Notes: generated by a model from the sequence alone, not told the origin. Shown: positions 23,828 through 36,182, counted from the stretch's first letter. The stretch: DNA of 64,000 nucleotides from Syngnathus acus (GCF_901709675.1 NC_051104.1:3147501-3211500); one strand, 5' to 3'. Translations and numbers: made by a program.

Positions 23828-24511
23828 GGCCGCTGCCAGCAAACCTTGTTTTGTCGCTGGACACGTTAGGACATAGTCAGAGAGGAGATCGAAAAGTCAC
23901 ACTGCCCAGCTTATTGGAATCTAGTCACGGGTATCGGACGTCGGCATAAAAGTCACGCAGTGTCAGGAAAAAAGTTGGGCGAGACGTGCTCTCGAAGCCC
24001 CTCCCCCTTGTAAGGAGGCCGCGGGACAGTAATCCGCCAGTTGTAGTCCGTGTCGTTTGCTTGCCATGTCGTTGCCGGTGTAATTGCTTCGACTTGACAG
24101 TTTGCCTCAAGTCAGCGGTGCGGTTCCACAAAAATATCTTTTTCCTGACGTGTGATGACTTTTGTCTGACATCTCGACGCCGTAACTTGACGTCTCTGTT
24201 TGGGAGACTTTTCTCATCTTCTGTCTGACACCCTGAGGATGTCCTGAAACATCTTTCCATCTTTTTCTTCAGTTCTGTCCTTGACGTTGTTTTCATGACC
24301 CGTCCCATAATTGTAAAAAAAAACAAAATGGCGAGAGCGTAGAGCGACGTGGTCAGTTCAGTCTGAATGTTGTTGACGTGTATCCGTGGAGATGATGTCA
24401 TTTCCGTGAACATCTTCCAAAGTGCCTCAATAGAAGATTTCACGCCACGCGAGCGAAACGACCGACGACGTCACTTCTGTGGCCACCGTCAGGCCAAAGA
24501 TGTTTTGAATG

Positions 24512-24570
24512 TTATTTATCCTTCTATTTATTGATTGGCTCTTTGATTTGCTTGTGTATTTATCTATTTA
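24512..24570 (+). promoter_or_regulatory. AU-rich element cluster in the 3' UTR
   Basis: ATTTA occurs at 24514-24518, 24526-24530, 24558-24562 and 24566-24570, two of them within the overlapping word TATTTATC. Such clusters can recruit AU-rich-element-binding proteins that change mRNA stability. Function here is inferred from sequence alone. Confidence 0.5.
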
Positions 24571-24673
24571 TCTCATACTATTTTTTTATTTTTGGGGGGC
24601 AAACGCTTTTTGTAATGAAGTGGATGTTCCAGTTGGGTGGGTTGTGTCCGTAGACATGAACTAGACTTGTTTA

Positions 24674-24679
24674 AATAAA
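24674..24679 (+). terminator. First canonical polyadenylation signal (AATAAA)
   Basis: AATAAA lies about 850 bases after the stop codon, followed by A-rich sequence and a second AATAAA-like word at about 24682. It may be a proximal poly(A) site. Confidence 0.55.
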
Positions 24680-24756
24680 AAAATAAAAAAAGAGAGGGAG
24701 ACAGACTTTAGGGCTAAAATGGGCACCTCTGTCATGTTCTAAACACATTTTTCTTA

Positions 24757-24762
24757 AATAAA
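24757..24762 (+). terminator. Second canonical polyadenylation signal (AATAAA)
   Basis: AATAAA occurs in tcttaaataaaacacacttg, about 930 bases after the stop codon. The sequence some 25 bases later (aactttggcgcc) would hold the cleavage point. It is the likely distal end of the transcript. Confidence 0.55.
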
Positions 24763-25174
24763 ACACACTTGAACAAACTTTGGCGCCAGGTAAAAGTTTC
24801 TTCAAACTTAACTTGTAACCTTTTTCAACAAGCGATTAACCTTCTTAACACCTCTCGTACCCTCCTTGTCATCTATCAGATAAACACAATGTTACATTTT
24901 GAGGCTAATCCCGCAAGAAGACGTTTAGCCGTATCTCACTTGGGAAATAAATCCTCTGCTGAGTCGCTTTACCCCCCAACCTCCCCCCCCCTATTGTCGA
25001 CTCAACAATTAGCCCACAGAGGTTGTCGGTAATGGAAAAAAATGCATGTCTGCCATGTTGTACAAGCATCCTCGTTACAAAATGGAAGCTTTGGCGGGAA
25101 GCCAACGCAATGAATCGCTTCTTGTTTGTGTCGCTCATCAAAGCTCGCCTTCCGCCTAAGCGGCAGAGTGATTA

Positions 25175-25588
25175 CCGTATTTTCCGGACTATAAGGCGCA
25201 CCTAAAAACCGAAAATTTTCTCCAAAGCCGACAGTGCGCCTTATAGTCCGGTGCGCCTTATATATGGACCAAATTCCTAAATTTAAACTGGCCTGAAGCA
25301 TTGTGTCATGAAATCAATCATAAGTGGCCCACTGAAGACTATGAATCATGAATCAAAGAGACTATGGATCATTGTTTTGTGATTGTAAAGTAATTTGTTG
25401 CGTCTGAATTTGAAATAAAAAAGATAAAATGGAGAATGATTTGATTTGGATTAAAAATCTGACATGATGCATTAATGGTGCGCCTTATAGTCTCCGGTGC
25501 GCCTTATATAAGGACAAAGTTTTAAAATGGGCCATTCATTGAAGGTGCGCCTTATAGTCCGGTGCGCCTTATAGTCCGGAAAATGCGG
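25175..25588 (+). mobile_element. GGCGCACC-family MITE, copy C
   Basis: A 414-bp element begins ccgtattttccggactataa and ends ccggaaaatgcgg, flanked by TA on both sides. The internal sequence is nearly the same as copies B and F, including CATGATGCATTAATGGTGCG. The right end carries two tandem copies of the GGTGCGCCTTATAGTCC motif. Confidence 0.92.
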
Positions 25589-26670
25589 TAGCTTGATTTG
25601 GTCCAGGAGCAATTTCGCAGGGGTGCCGAATCCAAAACACAAATGTTCGCTACGATCCCGAGATAAGAGTTAATATCAAGTGAAACATTTGCCCCTTGTC
25701 AAATACAACAGTCTTCAAAAAGAAAAACGCATCCAAGTGAGAAGGAGCGCCTCACCGTGGGCCGCTAAAAACCGGCGGCGGCCATGTTGTTGATACTAGA
25801 CCCGCTTCAAACGTCTGCTGAGCGCCATCGCCAGGCCTCATTCTTAATCGGGGAGTCTATCAAATTAAAAACACCGCCGAGTCAACTGCCACAATTCGCG
25901 TTAGTCATCGACCGGGAGAATATGGAGGCATTGTCAGAAACGTCAAAAAATCTGAAGCAGCCGATTGTTTGAATACGAACAAAAGTATTGACAGCGTTCA
26001 ATTGGAGTTGTCGCATGAGACGACTTGACGGACATGCTCGTCGTCTCGCTCGCTTTTTGGACTGACACCAGTCAACACTCTCGGCTGAGCCAAGCAAGAC
26101 TTAAAAAAGGGAACAAGTGTGTGTTTGTGCCGCTCCGTTCAAAAGCTCGCCGTCCCCACGGCTACAAAGAAAAGATCCAGCGCACAAAGTCCCCTAAGTG
26201 AAGATTGAATTTTCACACATTTGGAAATGTCACAGCTCCACCGTACTGTCAAGTTCACATTTGTGTTGGCTTTGCATTGTACACTTCTGTTATCGGAGTC
26301 CATTTGTAGCAAGACCGGTAGAGGATTAGCGACGCCTGTTGTGCGCCCGCGTCGAAGCACACGTTGGCAGCCGTATTTACGTGGGCTTGAAAACATCCAT
26401 CAGCGAACAAAACATATCCATCCATTAATTTGACTTTGGAGTGCATGAAGCCAAAACTAAGCCTCAAAGAAACTTTTCTTATTGTCAACACCACTTCAAA
26501 GAATGTTGCAACATCACAAAATTAGCATCCCAACACAAAGTGCATTTTTGTTAGCACGTTAGCTAAGTAGCCAAGGCAGAGTTCATTGTGTGCCATTCAC
26601 ACTGGCTTACAAACGTCGTACGAATTAAGGAGTCATCCCGTTGGCTGCTCGCTGGATTCACCGAAACCAT

Positions 26671-26674
26671 CACA

Positions 26675-26713
<39 letters not shown>
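26671..26713 (+). repeat. (CA)n microsatellite, about 43 bp
   Basis: A nearly pure CA array with one early interruption (CACACAAACA). It has no coding meaning. Confidence 0.95.
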
Positions 26714-26715
<2 letters not shown>

Positions 26716-27392
26716 GGAGAACAGGCCCAAGGGAGCCTTGGTTCTATTTTTAAATCCAATAAAAAAGCGTTGAGCTGCCTTGCAGGAACAGAACGTGCAT
26801 GCGATTACGGCGAATAAGACGGATAATATTGGTCAGGGTCGCCTTCTGCTCGCGGTCTTCCTTTCCCAACGCTTCTCCCAACCTAATTACGTTCATATTT
26901 ACGCCTCATAGCGGGAGGGAGTGTAAAGCTTGCGCCGAGACTGTGCTGCCATTCTGAATATGCTGGCACATATTCCATTTCTCGTCATAATTCAATTCAG
27001 GTCTCAATCTTTTGGAACAAAATAAAATCTTTATTCACAGCTATTGTGGCATTGTTGACACTCATCAAGGTTTACCGAATTTGTAAGTCGGAATGTGGCG
27101 ACGCATTCACTATCACTACCCTTTGCTGTCGTGCTAACAAAGTAAACATTAGCGTAAGGGTTGCTATGGAACTATAGAAAGAACAGTGCTAATTTAATTT
27201 TGGATGTACGCGCACACATCTTCAAGATGCACCTTTGAAAGACTTTTTGAAAACTCTTAAGTTAACAAACAATCAAATTGGGGTCACGTGCATGGAAAAC
27301 ACAAAGTGGCTTGACAACAGGAAATGTGAACAACTGTTAGAAAAAGCAATGTGTTGCAAAAAAAAACAAAAAACAGCAGCATCCCTCTACAC

Positions 27393-27738
27393 CAGGGGTG
27401 TCAAACATATTTTTTTCGTGGGCCGCATCATAGTCATGGTTTCCTTCGAAGGGCCATTGAAATTGCCAACCCAAATAAATGTCTGAATGTCTCAAATTAT
27501 CAACAAACTAGTGAATGACTAGATGAATAACTAATTTTCAAAACAGAGACTAAGAAAAACTGTTAACTAAATTTAAAAATATGAATGGTAATAAAAATTG
27601 CTAGCAATAGATCTATTTTTTAAAAGTGAAAACAATTAGTAATTTTAATATTGACATATGAATTTGAAACACAATTTGTCTTTGCGGGCCACATAAAATG
27701 ATGTGGCGGGCCGTATCTGGCCTTGAGTTTGACACGTG
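27393..27738 (+). mobile_element. hAT-like non-autonomous element with imperfect 8-bp target duplication
   Basis: It starts caggggtgtcaaacatattt and ends with the inverted ccttgagtttgacacgtg. The preceding 8 bases ctctacac (27385-27392) match the following 8, ctttacac (27739-27746), at 7 of 8 positions. The right part contains the GGGCCACATAAAATGATGTG and CGGGCCGTATCTGGCC segments of the same family as 38189-38456. It is 346 bp with no transposase. Confidence 0.88.
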
Positions 27739-28242
27739 CTTTACACCTTGCTGATTGTGGTGGCCAACAGGTGTGCCGCAAGAGGCTCCGCCCACGAGAA
27801 AACAACCAAGAAAAGCAAGAGCATGAGGTAGGTCACTCAGGCTGGAATGCTGCTAAATGTGTTTTTTACAACTTTTGTGCTGTTTAAACTTGTAGGTCGG
27901 AATCAGCAAACAAACATTAGCTTGTCGCTACCAACAAAGCCAAAACAATGAGCCAGTAGCCATGCGTGTCGTTTTGTTTTATGGACCTTGATCCACCTGG
28001 CATGTTTTGGCATCTAATTTGAACCCGCTAACAGCCACACATTCGGCAAAATTGGATTGAATGGCACATCCCTACCGCGGCGCTGTGTGCCGCCGACGGA
28101 GCCGCCAAAAGTCCTGATGTGAGCGCACATGTGTGAAATTGAAGCGATTACCGATTAACACTCCCGACTGGAGGCCGGAACTCCTGCTCATTTACTTCCG
28201 ATCAGAGTGGTGAAGTTAGTGTGTATATATTTTTTTACATAC

Positions 28243-28545
28243 AGTGATCCCTCGCTACTTCGCGTTTCGTTTATCGCGGATTCACTACATCGTGGATTTT
28301 ATTTCCAAATTAAAAAAACATTTAAAAGTCAAAATAAAACTTCTAAATTGAGGAAACATTAGGACAATGTAGGAATGCTCCAAATGTTCGTTCCTTTAGA
28401 AGTCCGAAGCACGATCGCGAAATAGCATCTTTCCGCTAACTCGTTAGCCTGCCCAATACTTCTTGTTGGTGACCGTACTTCGTGGCTTTCACTTATCGTG
28501 GGTGGTTTTTGGAACCAATTATCCGTGATAAACGAGGGATTACTG
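28243..28545 (+). mobile_element. CAGTGATCCCTCGC-family MITE, copy 2
   Basis: It begins cagtgatccctcgctacttc after TA and ends aacgagggattactg. It is about 303 bp, shorter than copies 1, 3 and 4 because of small internal losses near the TTAGGACAATGTA segment. Several CpG positions are mutated (CGTGG for CGCGG), consistent with an older copy. Confidence 0.87.
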
Positions 28546-28551
28546 TGTATA

Positions 28552-28614
28552 CAGTGGGGCAAAAAATTATTTAGTAATTGTGCAAGTTCTCCCACTTACA
28601 AGATGAGATGCCTG

Positions 28615-28620
<6 letters not shown>
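28552..28620 (+). mobile_element. Terminal fragment of a Tc1-like transposon
   Basis: It starts cagtggggcaaaaaattatt after TA and continues GTGCAAGTTCTCCCACTT and GATGCCTGTAATTTT. I recall this as the inverted terminal repeat of a widespread fish Tc1-like element. The copy stops at a TA microsatellite, and no transposase frame or opposite end is present. Confidence 0.72.

Positions 28621-28652
<32 letters not shown>
28621..28652 (+). repeat. (TA)16 microsatellite
   Basis: Sixteen uninterrupted TA units directly follow the Tc1-like terminus. Confidence 0.95.
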
Positions 28653-28659
<7 letters not shown>

Positions 28660-31564
28660 CAAATTTGGCAAATAGTCTGAATGTGCAATTTGTGGCTGTT
28701 TACGCCCTCCAATCGGACTACTCGAGCGCTCTGGCAGACTTGTCTAAATTCACAGGTTGACACCTAATAACGACTTTGCCAAAAGCAGAACTAGAAAATG
28801 AGCAAAGTCATTACACTGTCACTTTTGTTCACTGATGAGGCGCGCTCTCCTCCAACTCAACATGCGCCCGCGGGGCTCCGCGCAAAGACGGAATGGAGTC
28901 GGCCTTAAATTGGCCACTTTATTCAGCGCTAAGCTAAGCCGCCGACGTTTCCGCTTTGCCACTTTTGTCATTAGGACGCCGGCAAATGGAGCGAGCGCAG
29001 CTCATTGCTTTCAGCCAGGAAGCCCTGCGTGCTTAGCCATCAAGGCACAAAAGAAACACTTTATTTTAGGCCTTTGACTTTGTTGTTAAACTCCGCCACG
29101 GATGTTTACGGTTGGGTTACAAAAAAAACTTCAAGGCTGATTTGGGCTGAACTGATAGTCGTTCATGGTTCTGCTAATCCTAGAAATGACTTCCAAATTC
29201 CATCATTGAAAACTAAACCCTCCAAATGTTCATTCACAATTCCAATGGGCCTACCAGATTAGAGTTGAGGTTGAACATGTCTCATTTTATCTGGCAAAAA
29301 GAAAAAAAAATGATGGAAGGAAGCACTTTGGAGACAAGTCAGATGAGCGCAATGCACACTCTTAATTGTTTCAGAGCAGCACGTTTTAACACCCGATCGA
29401 TGTTGTTAATTGGATTCAGAAATGTGACGAATGTCTTCCTTGGATGGAGCGAGTGGCTGTCAAACTCCCGCAAGTTATGGACTAACTTTCATTCTGACTT
29501 CAGGGGGATATTACAAAAACAAGTCGGCGCTTGACACCTCCCGGGGAACTCGGTCGGTCCGCTTGGGCCGCCGACGTCGATCAAATCCCGCACACGGTAG
29601 CTCGTCATCAAGCGGACGACATTTCCCCCTCCGACGCGGTTTTGCTCGCTCACCCGCAAGTGTCATTAAGCAGCCAACACGCACCGTTACGCATGCCAGC
29701 CGACAATCGTCTCGCACCCCCGAGAGCCTATCAATCGCGCGCGATTCCTTCCTATCAGAAAGCTCATCAGCGTTGTTTATGCCTAAGAGTTCCTCGGGGT
29801 CCGTTGAGGATAATTAGCCATCAACACGCTGTCCGTTTTGAGGCGCTTGGACCATCTGGAGCGCTTGGAAAACGACCCAAGCGGCTCAGCGTGGCAATCA
29901 AATGTGAGATTGATAAGCAGAATGAGGTCTTGTCCACAATTATACTAAAAAGCTCCAAGCGCTTAAGTGAAACTAACGCCGACCTATGCAGCGAACCGCC
30001 GCCTACGAGCTTTTTTTAATTTTTTTTTTTTTTATCCAACTGCCAGGCTTTAGTAATGATCGCCAGCCGCTTTGGCAAAGCGATGGAGGATTTTAGTTGA
30101 TGGAGGAGCAAGCAGGAACATTCTCAAGCTAATTCAGGGAAAGGTTTGGATCGCCATAGGGAAGTGAACAGATAAACTGCTGTCGACAGTTGGTTTCTCG
30201 ACGTGACCGTTAGCGCCCGAGGAAAGACGTGATTTTCCCAATTTTGGGCTCGTTTTTTGTGGTTCATGTGACATGGTTTGGTTCGGACATTAGCAGTTTC
30301 AACACCAATAGGCTCACCCGGGACCCTACTGAGAGGTTTTGGGATCATAGTTTTGGCACTTTGTTCCAAACATTCATTCGCAAATGCTCGCTTGAATGCT
30401 AAATATTGGGGCTTGTCCAATGTCGGCACACGGCGGGCTTAGCATCGGCCGGTCGCGGGTCGGAAACCGAAAGGCGCGCGGAACTCTGCGGAAACGGCAG
30501 ATTAGCCCGAGCGACAAGGTGACCCCGCAGGAAGAGTCTGCGGCGGCCAGATAGGAAGATCAGCGTACTCGGACACCGCCGGCTGCCAGACTTGGCGCGC
30601 TTCGTTCCGGAATGCCTCTGCACACATTCTGATTGGAGTGGATGGAAAAAAAAAATCACTGCCGGGGATTCCAAAAGATGCCCTCTACTTATTTCCCACG
30701 AATGACTGCATGGAAAAATGAAGGCGTGGACAAAAGTGCAAAGAGATGAAGCGCTATGAAAAGTCTCTTCTGTATTTCAGTACGATATGACTGGTTCAGG
30801 TCTCCATCTTGGGTTGACATCATCCCTTCTCTTGGTTTGCTTTGAAAACAATAACCGCTGAAAGGAACGCGTCACAGTGCAGTGATGAGAATTGAACATT
30901 GATCCGGTTCTCCCAACGTTCATCAGGCTTGGGCAACAACCGGTGATAAGATCTCATCGCTAACACAGAGCGTCATTTCTTTTCTCCCCTCGCAGGATTT
31001 GAACAGAAATGTCAGCGCCTGGCAGGAGGACTTATCTTCTTCGTCGACACAAAACTGTTTGATGAATATGTCAACAACACACGCTGACCTTCAAGGTACC
31101 GCCACACGCGCACACATCCTTTCACTCTTCTTTACTCCACTTCCTGTTTTCAAGTCACCTCGACAACAAATGTGGAACGTTATCGTCTGTGCTTTGCCGC
31201 GACTCCAGTTCTGCCCGTGCGCTCTTAACGGACCCGACGTTCACAGCGTTCTTCCCGACGTCGTTGTCTGTCAACTTCCCGCCTTTATTCTGACACCCCG
31301 GCGAGGTTGGCTCTGCTATTTGGTGTCCCTTAAGGAGTCTCGTGGAATCGTGTCGGCGCCTTCAAAGCGGCTCAGCCGGCTGATGCCCCACTTAAGTGAC
31401 AGGACGAGCAAAGGAGCTGCCTCTCCGAAGCCGCGAACCGCTGCGGAGATGCTCTGAAAAGTGAAAGTGACGGCTCAGATGCCTTCCAGTCCGCAGCACG
31501 GAATGGAAAAACATGCGCCGGACCGCATGACAATGCTCGCTAACATGCTAAAGTACCACATGTA
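28653..31564. other. Intergenic segment, with one weak candidate exon
   Basis: No repeat family is clear. Open frames at 29431-30019 overlap in several phases without family resemblance. A strong pyrimidine tract and AG before 30996 is the only exon-like signal and is treated as a finding, not a gene. Confidence 0.55.
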
Positions 31565-31874
31565 CCGTATTTCCCGCACTATAAGGCGCACCTAAAAACC
31601 TCCAATTTTCTCAAAAGCCGACAAAAGTGCGCTTTATAATCAGGTGCGCCTTATATATGGACCAATATTGAGCCACTACAGCAGGCGTGTCCAAAATCCG
31701 GCCCGCGGGCCAAATGTATATATCTTATATGTGGACACAATTTTAAAATGGGCCATTCATTGAAGGTGCGCTTTATAATCCGGTGCGCCTTATATATGGA
31801 CAAAGTTTTAAAATGGGCTATTCATTGAAGGTGCGCCTTATAATCCGCTGCGCCTTATAGTGCGGAAAATATGG
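31565..31874 (+). mobile_element. GGCGCACC-family MITE, copy D (subfamily with a GTGTCCAAA insert)
   Basis: The ends are ccgtatttcccgcactataa and ttatagtgcggaaaatatgg, with TA flanks. The usual middle is replaced by GCAGGCGTGTCCAAAATCCG and GCCCGCGGGCC, which resembles an hAT-like terminus. Copy E has the same arrangement. The GTGCGC...TATAATCCG motif is repeated three times at the right. Confidence 0.86.
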
Positions 31875-34800
31875 TAGTAAAAAAATACAACAGATGACTA
31901 AATTAGCTAAAAGTGGAAAACGTTCTCGCAGGCTGCTCAGTGTCCTCATGACGGTGTGGAAGTCATCTCATGGCATTGAAATAGCGCCGACGGCCTTTTG
32001 CTGAGCAAACGTCAATATTCCATTCACTTTGTTTTCCGCTGGAATAATTGCAAGGGGCTGAGGCAGCAAAGCTGACCTCTACTTCTATCTTCATGAAAGA
32101 TGGGCAGACATGCGCACGCAAAATGCCACCTCAGTCTTTCAAAATGGAGAAATTATCTTACCCCAAAAAATGCGAGCACGCTTGAGCGGCCGCATGCAGG
32201 ATAGGAGCCCGTGCAGTTTGGGGCTCAAGTGTCTCCACGGCGGAGCATGCTAATGTCCTCGCCTGCAGCCTTGTCCTTGTACAGACTGATCTCCTTCAAA
32301 GGAACCCAGGCAGGTTCATCTGGCACGCTTTGAACACAATCATTTTTTCCCATATTGCATTTATTTTGCAGTGTGTCAATCTTTTTGTCGAGCTAACCCG
32401 CCGCGTGGTTGTGTTGCTTTCAAGCACCTTCAATAATGTAGGAAGCGTCGCCGTCAAAGAAGGCGATCAAGTTTCCCGTGGTCGCCCCGCCGCCGTTAAA
32501 GCGTCCATTTTTCATGAGCTGCCGTTTACGCGGGTGAATAATTCAGCTTTGATGAAAGCCTGCCACATCCGTCACGTTTGGCCATGCGTCAACGCCGTAC
32601 CGCCCGAGTGCGCTCGGCACGCCATCAGCCTAATTATTCGTCTTTTATTTCTTCAAAAGCAAATCTATGATGTCTGTCAATGGCACATTCATCTAAAGGG
32701 AGAAGAGTGGTCCGATGCCCCCAAACTTCACATTCATCTCCGCAAATGTTCTCTTTAGAACCTTTCTTCAAATTATTGTTCAAACTTATTGATGTCACAT
32801 TTCTTTGCTTGTCACCCTGCACTTAGCCTCGGAGGAGCTGTGAAGAAAATTACATTGAGTAAAAAAAGCTTCTCAGCGTAGACTGATATCAGACAAAAGT
32901 ACTTGATATCATATTTGTGGGCCGTAAAATTTCATGTGATGAAAATTCTCAACGCAGTATTTTAGTATTGACTTGAACTACAAAAAATAACGGTTAAAAA
33001 AATGAATAATGTTAAGTGAATCGATGAAAACCAACTAAGCAACGCTGGGCAACAAAGGGGGGGAGGCGGGGGGGCGTGGGTGGTGACGCTGCACAAAAGC
33101 AATTTAGCAGTGTAGCATTTCATTTGTCACCAGGAGCTAATTGGGTGTCACAGCTTGACGCAGCCGAAGAGCAAACAATGAAAGGTGAAGCCAGCAAATG
33201 GGAGACTTTTAATTATTTACCCGAGTCCCACCAATCGAAATCGAGTACAGCGGGTGTCCTCCGATTGATGCATGTTAAGGCGAGTCAGTCAGAAGACGTG
33301 CAACAAAACAACCACTTGACAAAGTGCGCTGACTGGGAAAGGCGTCTATCTTAGCCCATAGTGCTCGCTTGCTATTTGCTCTGGTACCGATTTGTGGCTT
33401 GATGTCCAATACCGAGTATTCAATTATTGAGGATTTCTTTCTTGAGTTACCGATCGAGAGACAAGACATGATTGTAAAGGCAGCAGTCGTGAGTTCTGAT
33501 ACTGCAGTACCGATACCTGCTATGGTTACTTGCCCATTCCTGCTGTTTAGATGTTTTTTTATTCCATCTGAATACTTGTGTATCTATGGATCAATGTCCC
33601 ACTCATTAGTGACACTTGCATACTGTTGCTCCAACTCATGCTGTAGTGACACATTAGCTCCAAAGTACGCGTCTCACAAACAGCCGATTAGCTCGTAGCG
33701 TAATGATTAGCGGTAGCTCCCAAAACCAATTTGAAACTCAGGCGAGGACTGGATGATTACTGGCCAAGTTGGACGAGCGAGCACTTGAAGAGAGAGTGAA
33801 AAGACAGCTCATATGTAATATTTAACGATCGTCTTCAAAAGGAAGGGAGGCCATAATTGCGTCAGATGATTAAGGATCGCATTCAAGTTTTTGCTAAATG
33901 GAGCTTCACGCGCCGGGCGGGAGGATGTTGCACTGGCGCTTTCTCAGCCATATGGAAATAACTCAAGTGTGGCTGGACTTCCATTTATGAATATTATGAA
34001 TATTAGCATTTGCAGATTTTCAAGCTGCTTTTAATGAACTCAATAAAAGTTGACTTTGAAGCAGCTGAATCAGCAGAGAAATGAAAGGAAAATGGCCGTC
34101 CGGTGATTGCATATCGAGACTGTATTGTTAGCTTCCTCACAGTATAGGTTGAGCTCAAAGTCAGAACACGTGACTAGACTTTGTTCCCAAGCAAACTTGC
34201 TTGGCAGAGGTAATTAGTGAAGATCAAAGTGTTAGATCGTCATTAGCGAGACGTGTAAATTACTCAACGCCAGCGCGCCAGATTGACTGCGACATCACGC
34301 TACGCTGTCCTCTTCCTCCTCGTTTTTATCATTGACACTTTTGCTGTAGCTTTGAACCAGGCCTGCTAGTTGATACTAATTGACAGTCACACAAACTGGT
34401 TTGAATTTGTCTAGGGATGGCGACAAAGCTCTTTTTTTAGACAAGCTACGGCGTAACCAAATAACTGACTTGCGGTAAGGTGCTTGGTCCCAGAATGCCG
34501 CCAGATGGCACTAAAGCAACATTTTTAACGTTTGATATATTTTATTGCTCTATAACGTATTTTAACGGAAATCTGCTAGCGTAATGCTAGCATATAAAGT
34601 GAAACGCCGTAGAGGGGCTAACCTAAATTAGCGAGGATCAGCAACATGCACATGTAGACCATTTCTCGCTCTTCTTCTTGCTGCAGCTCTAACAGTAGAG
34701 CTCAGTGCTGCCCAGCTTGTTGTGGCACAAGGTGGTACTACACCAAAACAGAGACATTTTGAAATTCATACTTGCGGTATATGGTGAAAAGCCATTCAAA

Positions 34801-35911
34801 TCAAATGCTTTAAAGTTTTCCCGCCTTTGCTATTGAGTCAGAATGGCCTCGAGCTGAACCTTTACCTGACTGTGACATCGGCAAATACGCGTGAGACGTT
34901 TCCCAGGCTGTCGGCGGCGTCTTATTTAGACATTCTGTCTGGTTGTTGCGGTTGCATTGCATGCTGGGACTTTGCCGGCATTTGTTTGCGTTGCTGTTGG
35001 TTTCATTTCAACGCCCGGGCGGCTCCCTCCTCCCCCGCCCCCCTCCTCTCGGGTGCAGCCGCCAACACTTCAAGCTTGTGCCACAATGATGCAGCAGCTC
35101 GTTTATTTTTTCTCTCTTTTCTCTCTAAAGAATCCACTGACCTAAATCGCCCGCGATGGTGCTTCTATTAAAGGGGATTTTTTTTTGAGTCTGCAATGTG
35201 ATTTCTTTCCTTTGCGATGCCCTCGTTTTTTAAAGAGAAAAAAAATAGTTTGTTGTTTTCTATATTGCAACAAATAATTAAAAAGAAGGCAGCCAGAAAG
35301 CTTTGAGCTGAAAGGCAGCATTGATCAAATAAAAAAAGCATTTTTTTACTTCAATGAAGTTGCTAACGACGTGATAGGCCACGTGAACAATTTCCACATG
35401 TACTTTTAATTTGGTAAATGTTGCATTTCACATCTTTTTGTTTGTTTCGTCGAGCATCGAGCAAAAACACCCCGAGACAACATGTTGCAAATGGTCCCGT
35501 CATGTGGAAACTAGCAAATTAGTTTTTTTTTTTTTGTCTTGCCTGTAATCGGACATGCGGCGTGGGCTCTCCCGCCATGTAGGACAGATGCGGCGCCGTT
35601 GCTTCAGGCGCAGCCCTTGGATGCCGCACGCAAGGTCACGACGGTCCCAGGTGAGAGCGTCAGTGGCAGGAAGCATTTGTACGCAGGAGCGATGAAGCGC
35701 GCCGACGGGAGCGCTGGGAGAGAATTAAGGCGCGAGAAAAGGTTGGGGGTGACCCCTGGTGCCCTCGTAAAGCTGCAATTTACTTTTTGTAATCCCCCAC
35801 CGAGCAGCCCGAGGAGTGCGTCGCGATATTCACCGAATTCCCCAAGGAGGGAATGTCTTGAAAATGTCAGACGCTTGCTAAGATGCTCAGCGTGGCTAGG
35901 CAAGGAAAGTA
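31875..35911. other. Intergenic segment, nothing recognised
   Basis: About 4 kb of unique-looking DNA with short open frames such as 32330-32758 and 34827-35171 that show no family resemblance. No repeats of the window's families were found here. A short G-rich run lies near 33056-33076. Confidence 0.6.
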
Positions 35912-36146
35912 CTGTATTTTCCGCACTATAAGGCGCACCTAAAAACCTTCAATTTTCTCAAAAGCCGACAGTGCGCCTTATAATCAGGTGCGCCTTATAT
36001 ATGGACCAATATTGAGCCACGACAGCAGGCGTGTCCAAAGTCCGGCCTGCGGACCAAATATCTTATATATGGCCAAAGTTTTAAAATGGGCCATTCATTG
36101 AAGGTGCGCCTTATAATCCGGTGCGCCTTATAGTGCGGAAATACGG
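35912..36146 (+). mobile_element. GGCGCACC-family MITE, copy E (same subfamily as D)
   Basis: A 235-bp copy starts ctgtattttccgcactataa and ends tatagtgcggaaatacgg between TA dinucleotides. It shares with copy D the ATTGAGCCAC segment and the GCAGGCGTGTCCAAAGTCCG insert. It is the shortest copy in the window. Confidence 0.86.
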
Positions 36147-36182
36147 TACTATAACCACTCGGCTGGCTAAATGAAGCAACCA

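Larger units (their letters stand above)
1..24780 (+). other. cdh12: Partial type II classical cadherin gene, cdh12-like (3' part of the locus)
   Basis: Eight exons with consensus splice sites join in one frame to give about 580 residues plus a stop. The product is a calcium-dependent, single-pass cell-adhesion receptor of the plasma membrane; family members act in neuronal and tissue sorting through homophilic or heterophilic binding. The visible protein has the end of EC2, then EC3, EC4, EC5, a membrane helix and a catenin-binding tail. The helix start [20 protein letters not shown] and the tail start [20 protein letters not shown] resemble cadherin-12 more than cadherin-6, -9, -10, -18, -8, -11, -7 or -20 as I recall them. 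The upstream exons (signal peptide, propeptide, EC1, start of EC2) are outside the window. Type II cadherin identity is very secure. The cdh12 assignment is likely but made from memory, and a close paralogue such as cdh18 is the main alternative. Confidence 0.85.
23828..24780 (+). other. Probable 3' UTR of the cdh12-like gene
   Basis: This non-coding stretch follows the stop. It includes four ATTTA pentamers (24514-24570) and two AATAAA hexamers (24674-24679 and 24757-24762). The end at about 24780 is inferred from the second signal. A 172-codon minus-strand open frame overlaps it but has no family resemblance and is dismissed. Confidence 0.65.
24781..27392. other. Downstream intergenic segment, no gene seen
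   Basis: It holds MITE copy C (25175-25588) and a CA microsatellite (26671-26713). Open frames are short and do not resemble known families. I see no splice-flanked exon. Confidence 0.65.

Noticed and set aside
23378-23842. 154-codon minus-strand open frame over the last cadherin exon
   Set aside because: Shadow of the GC-rich coding exon on the + strand.
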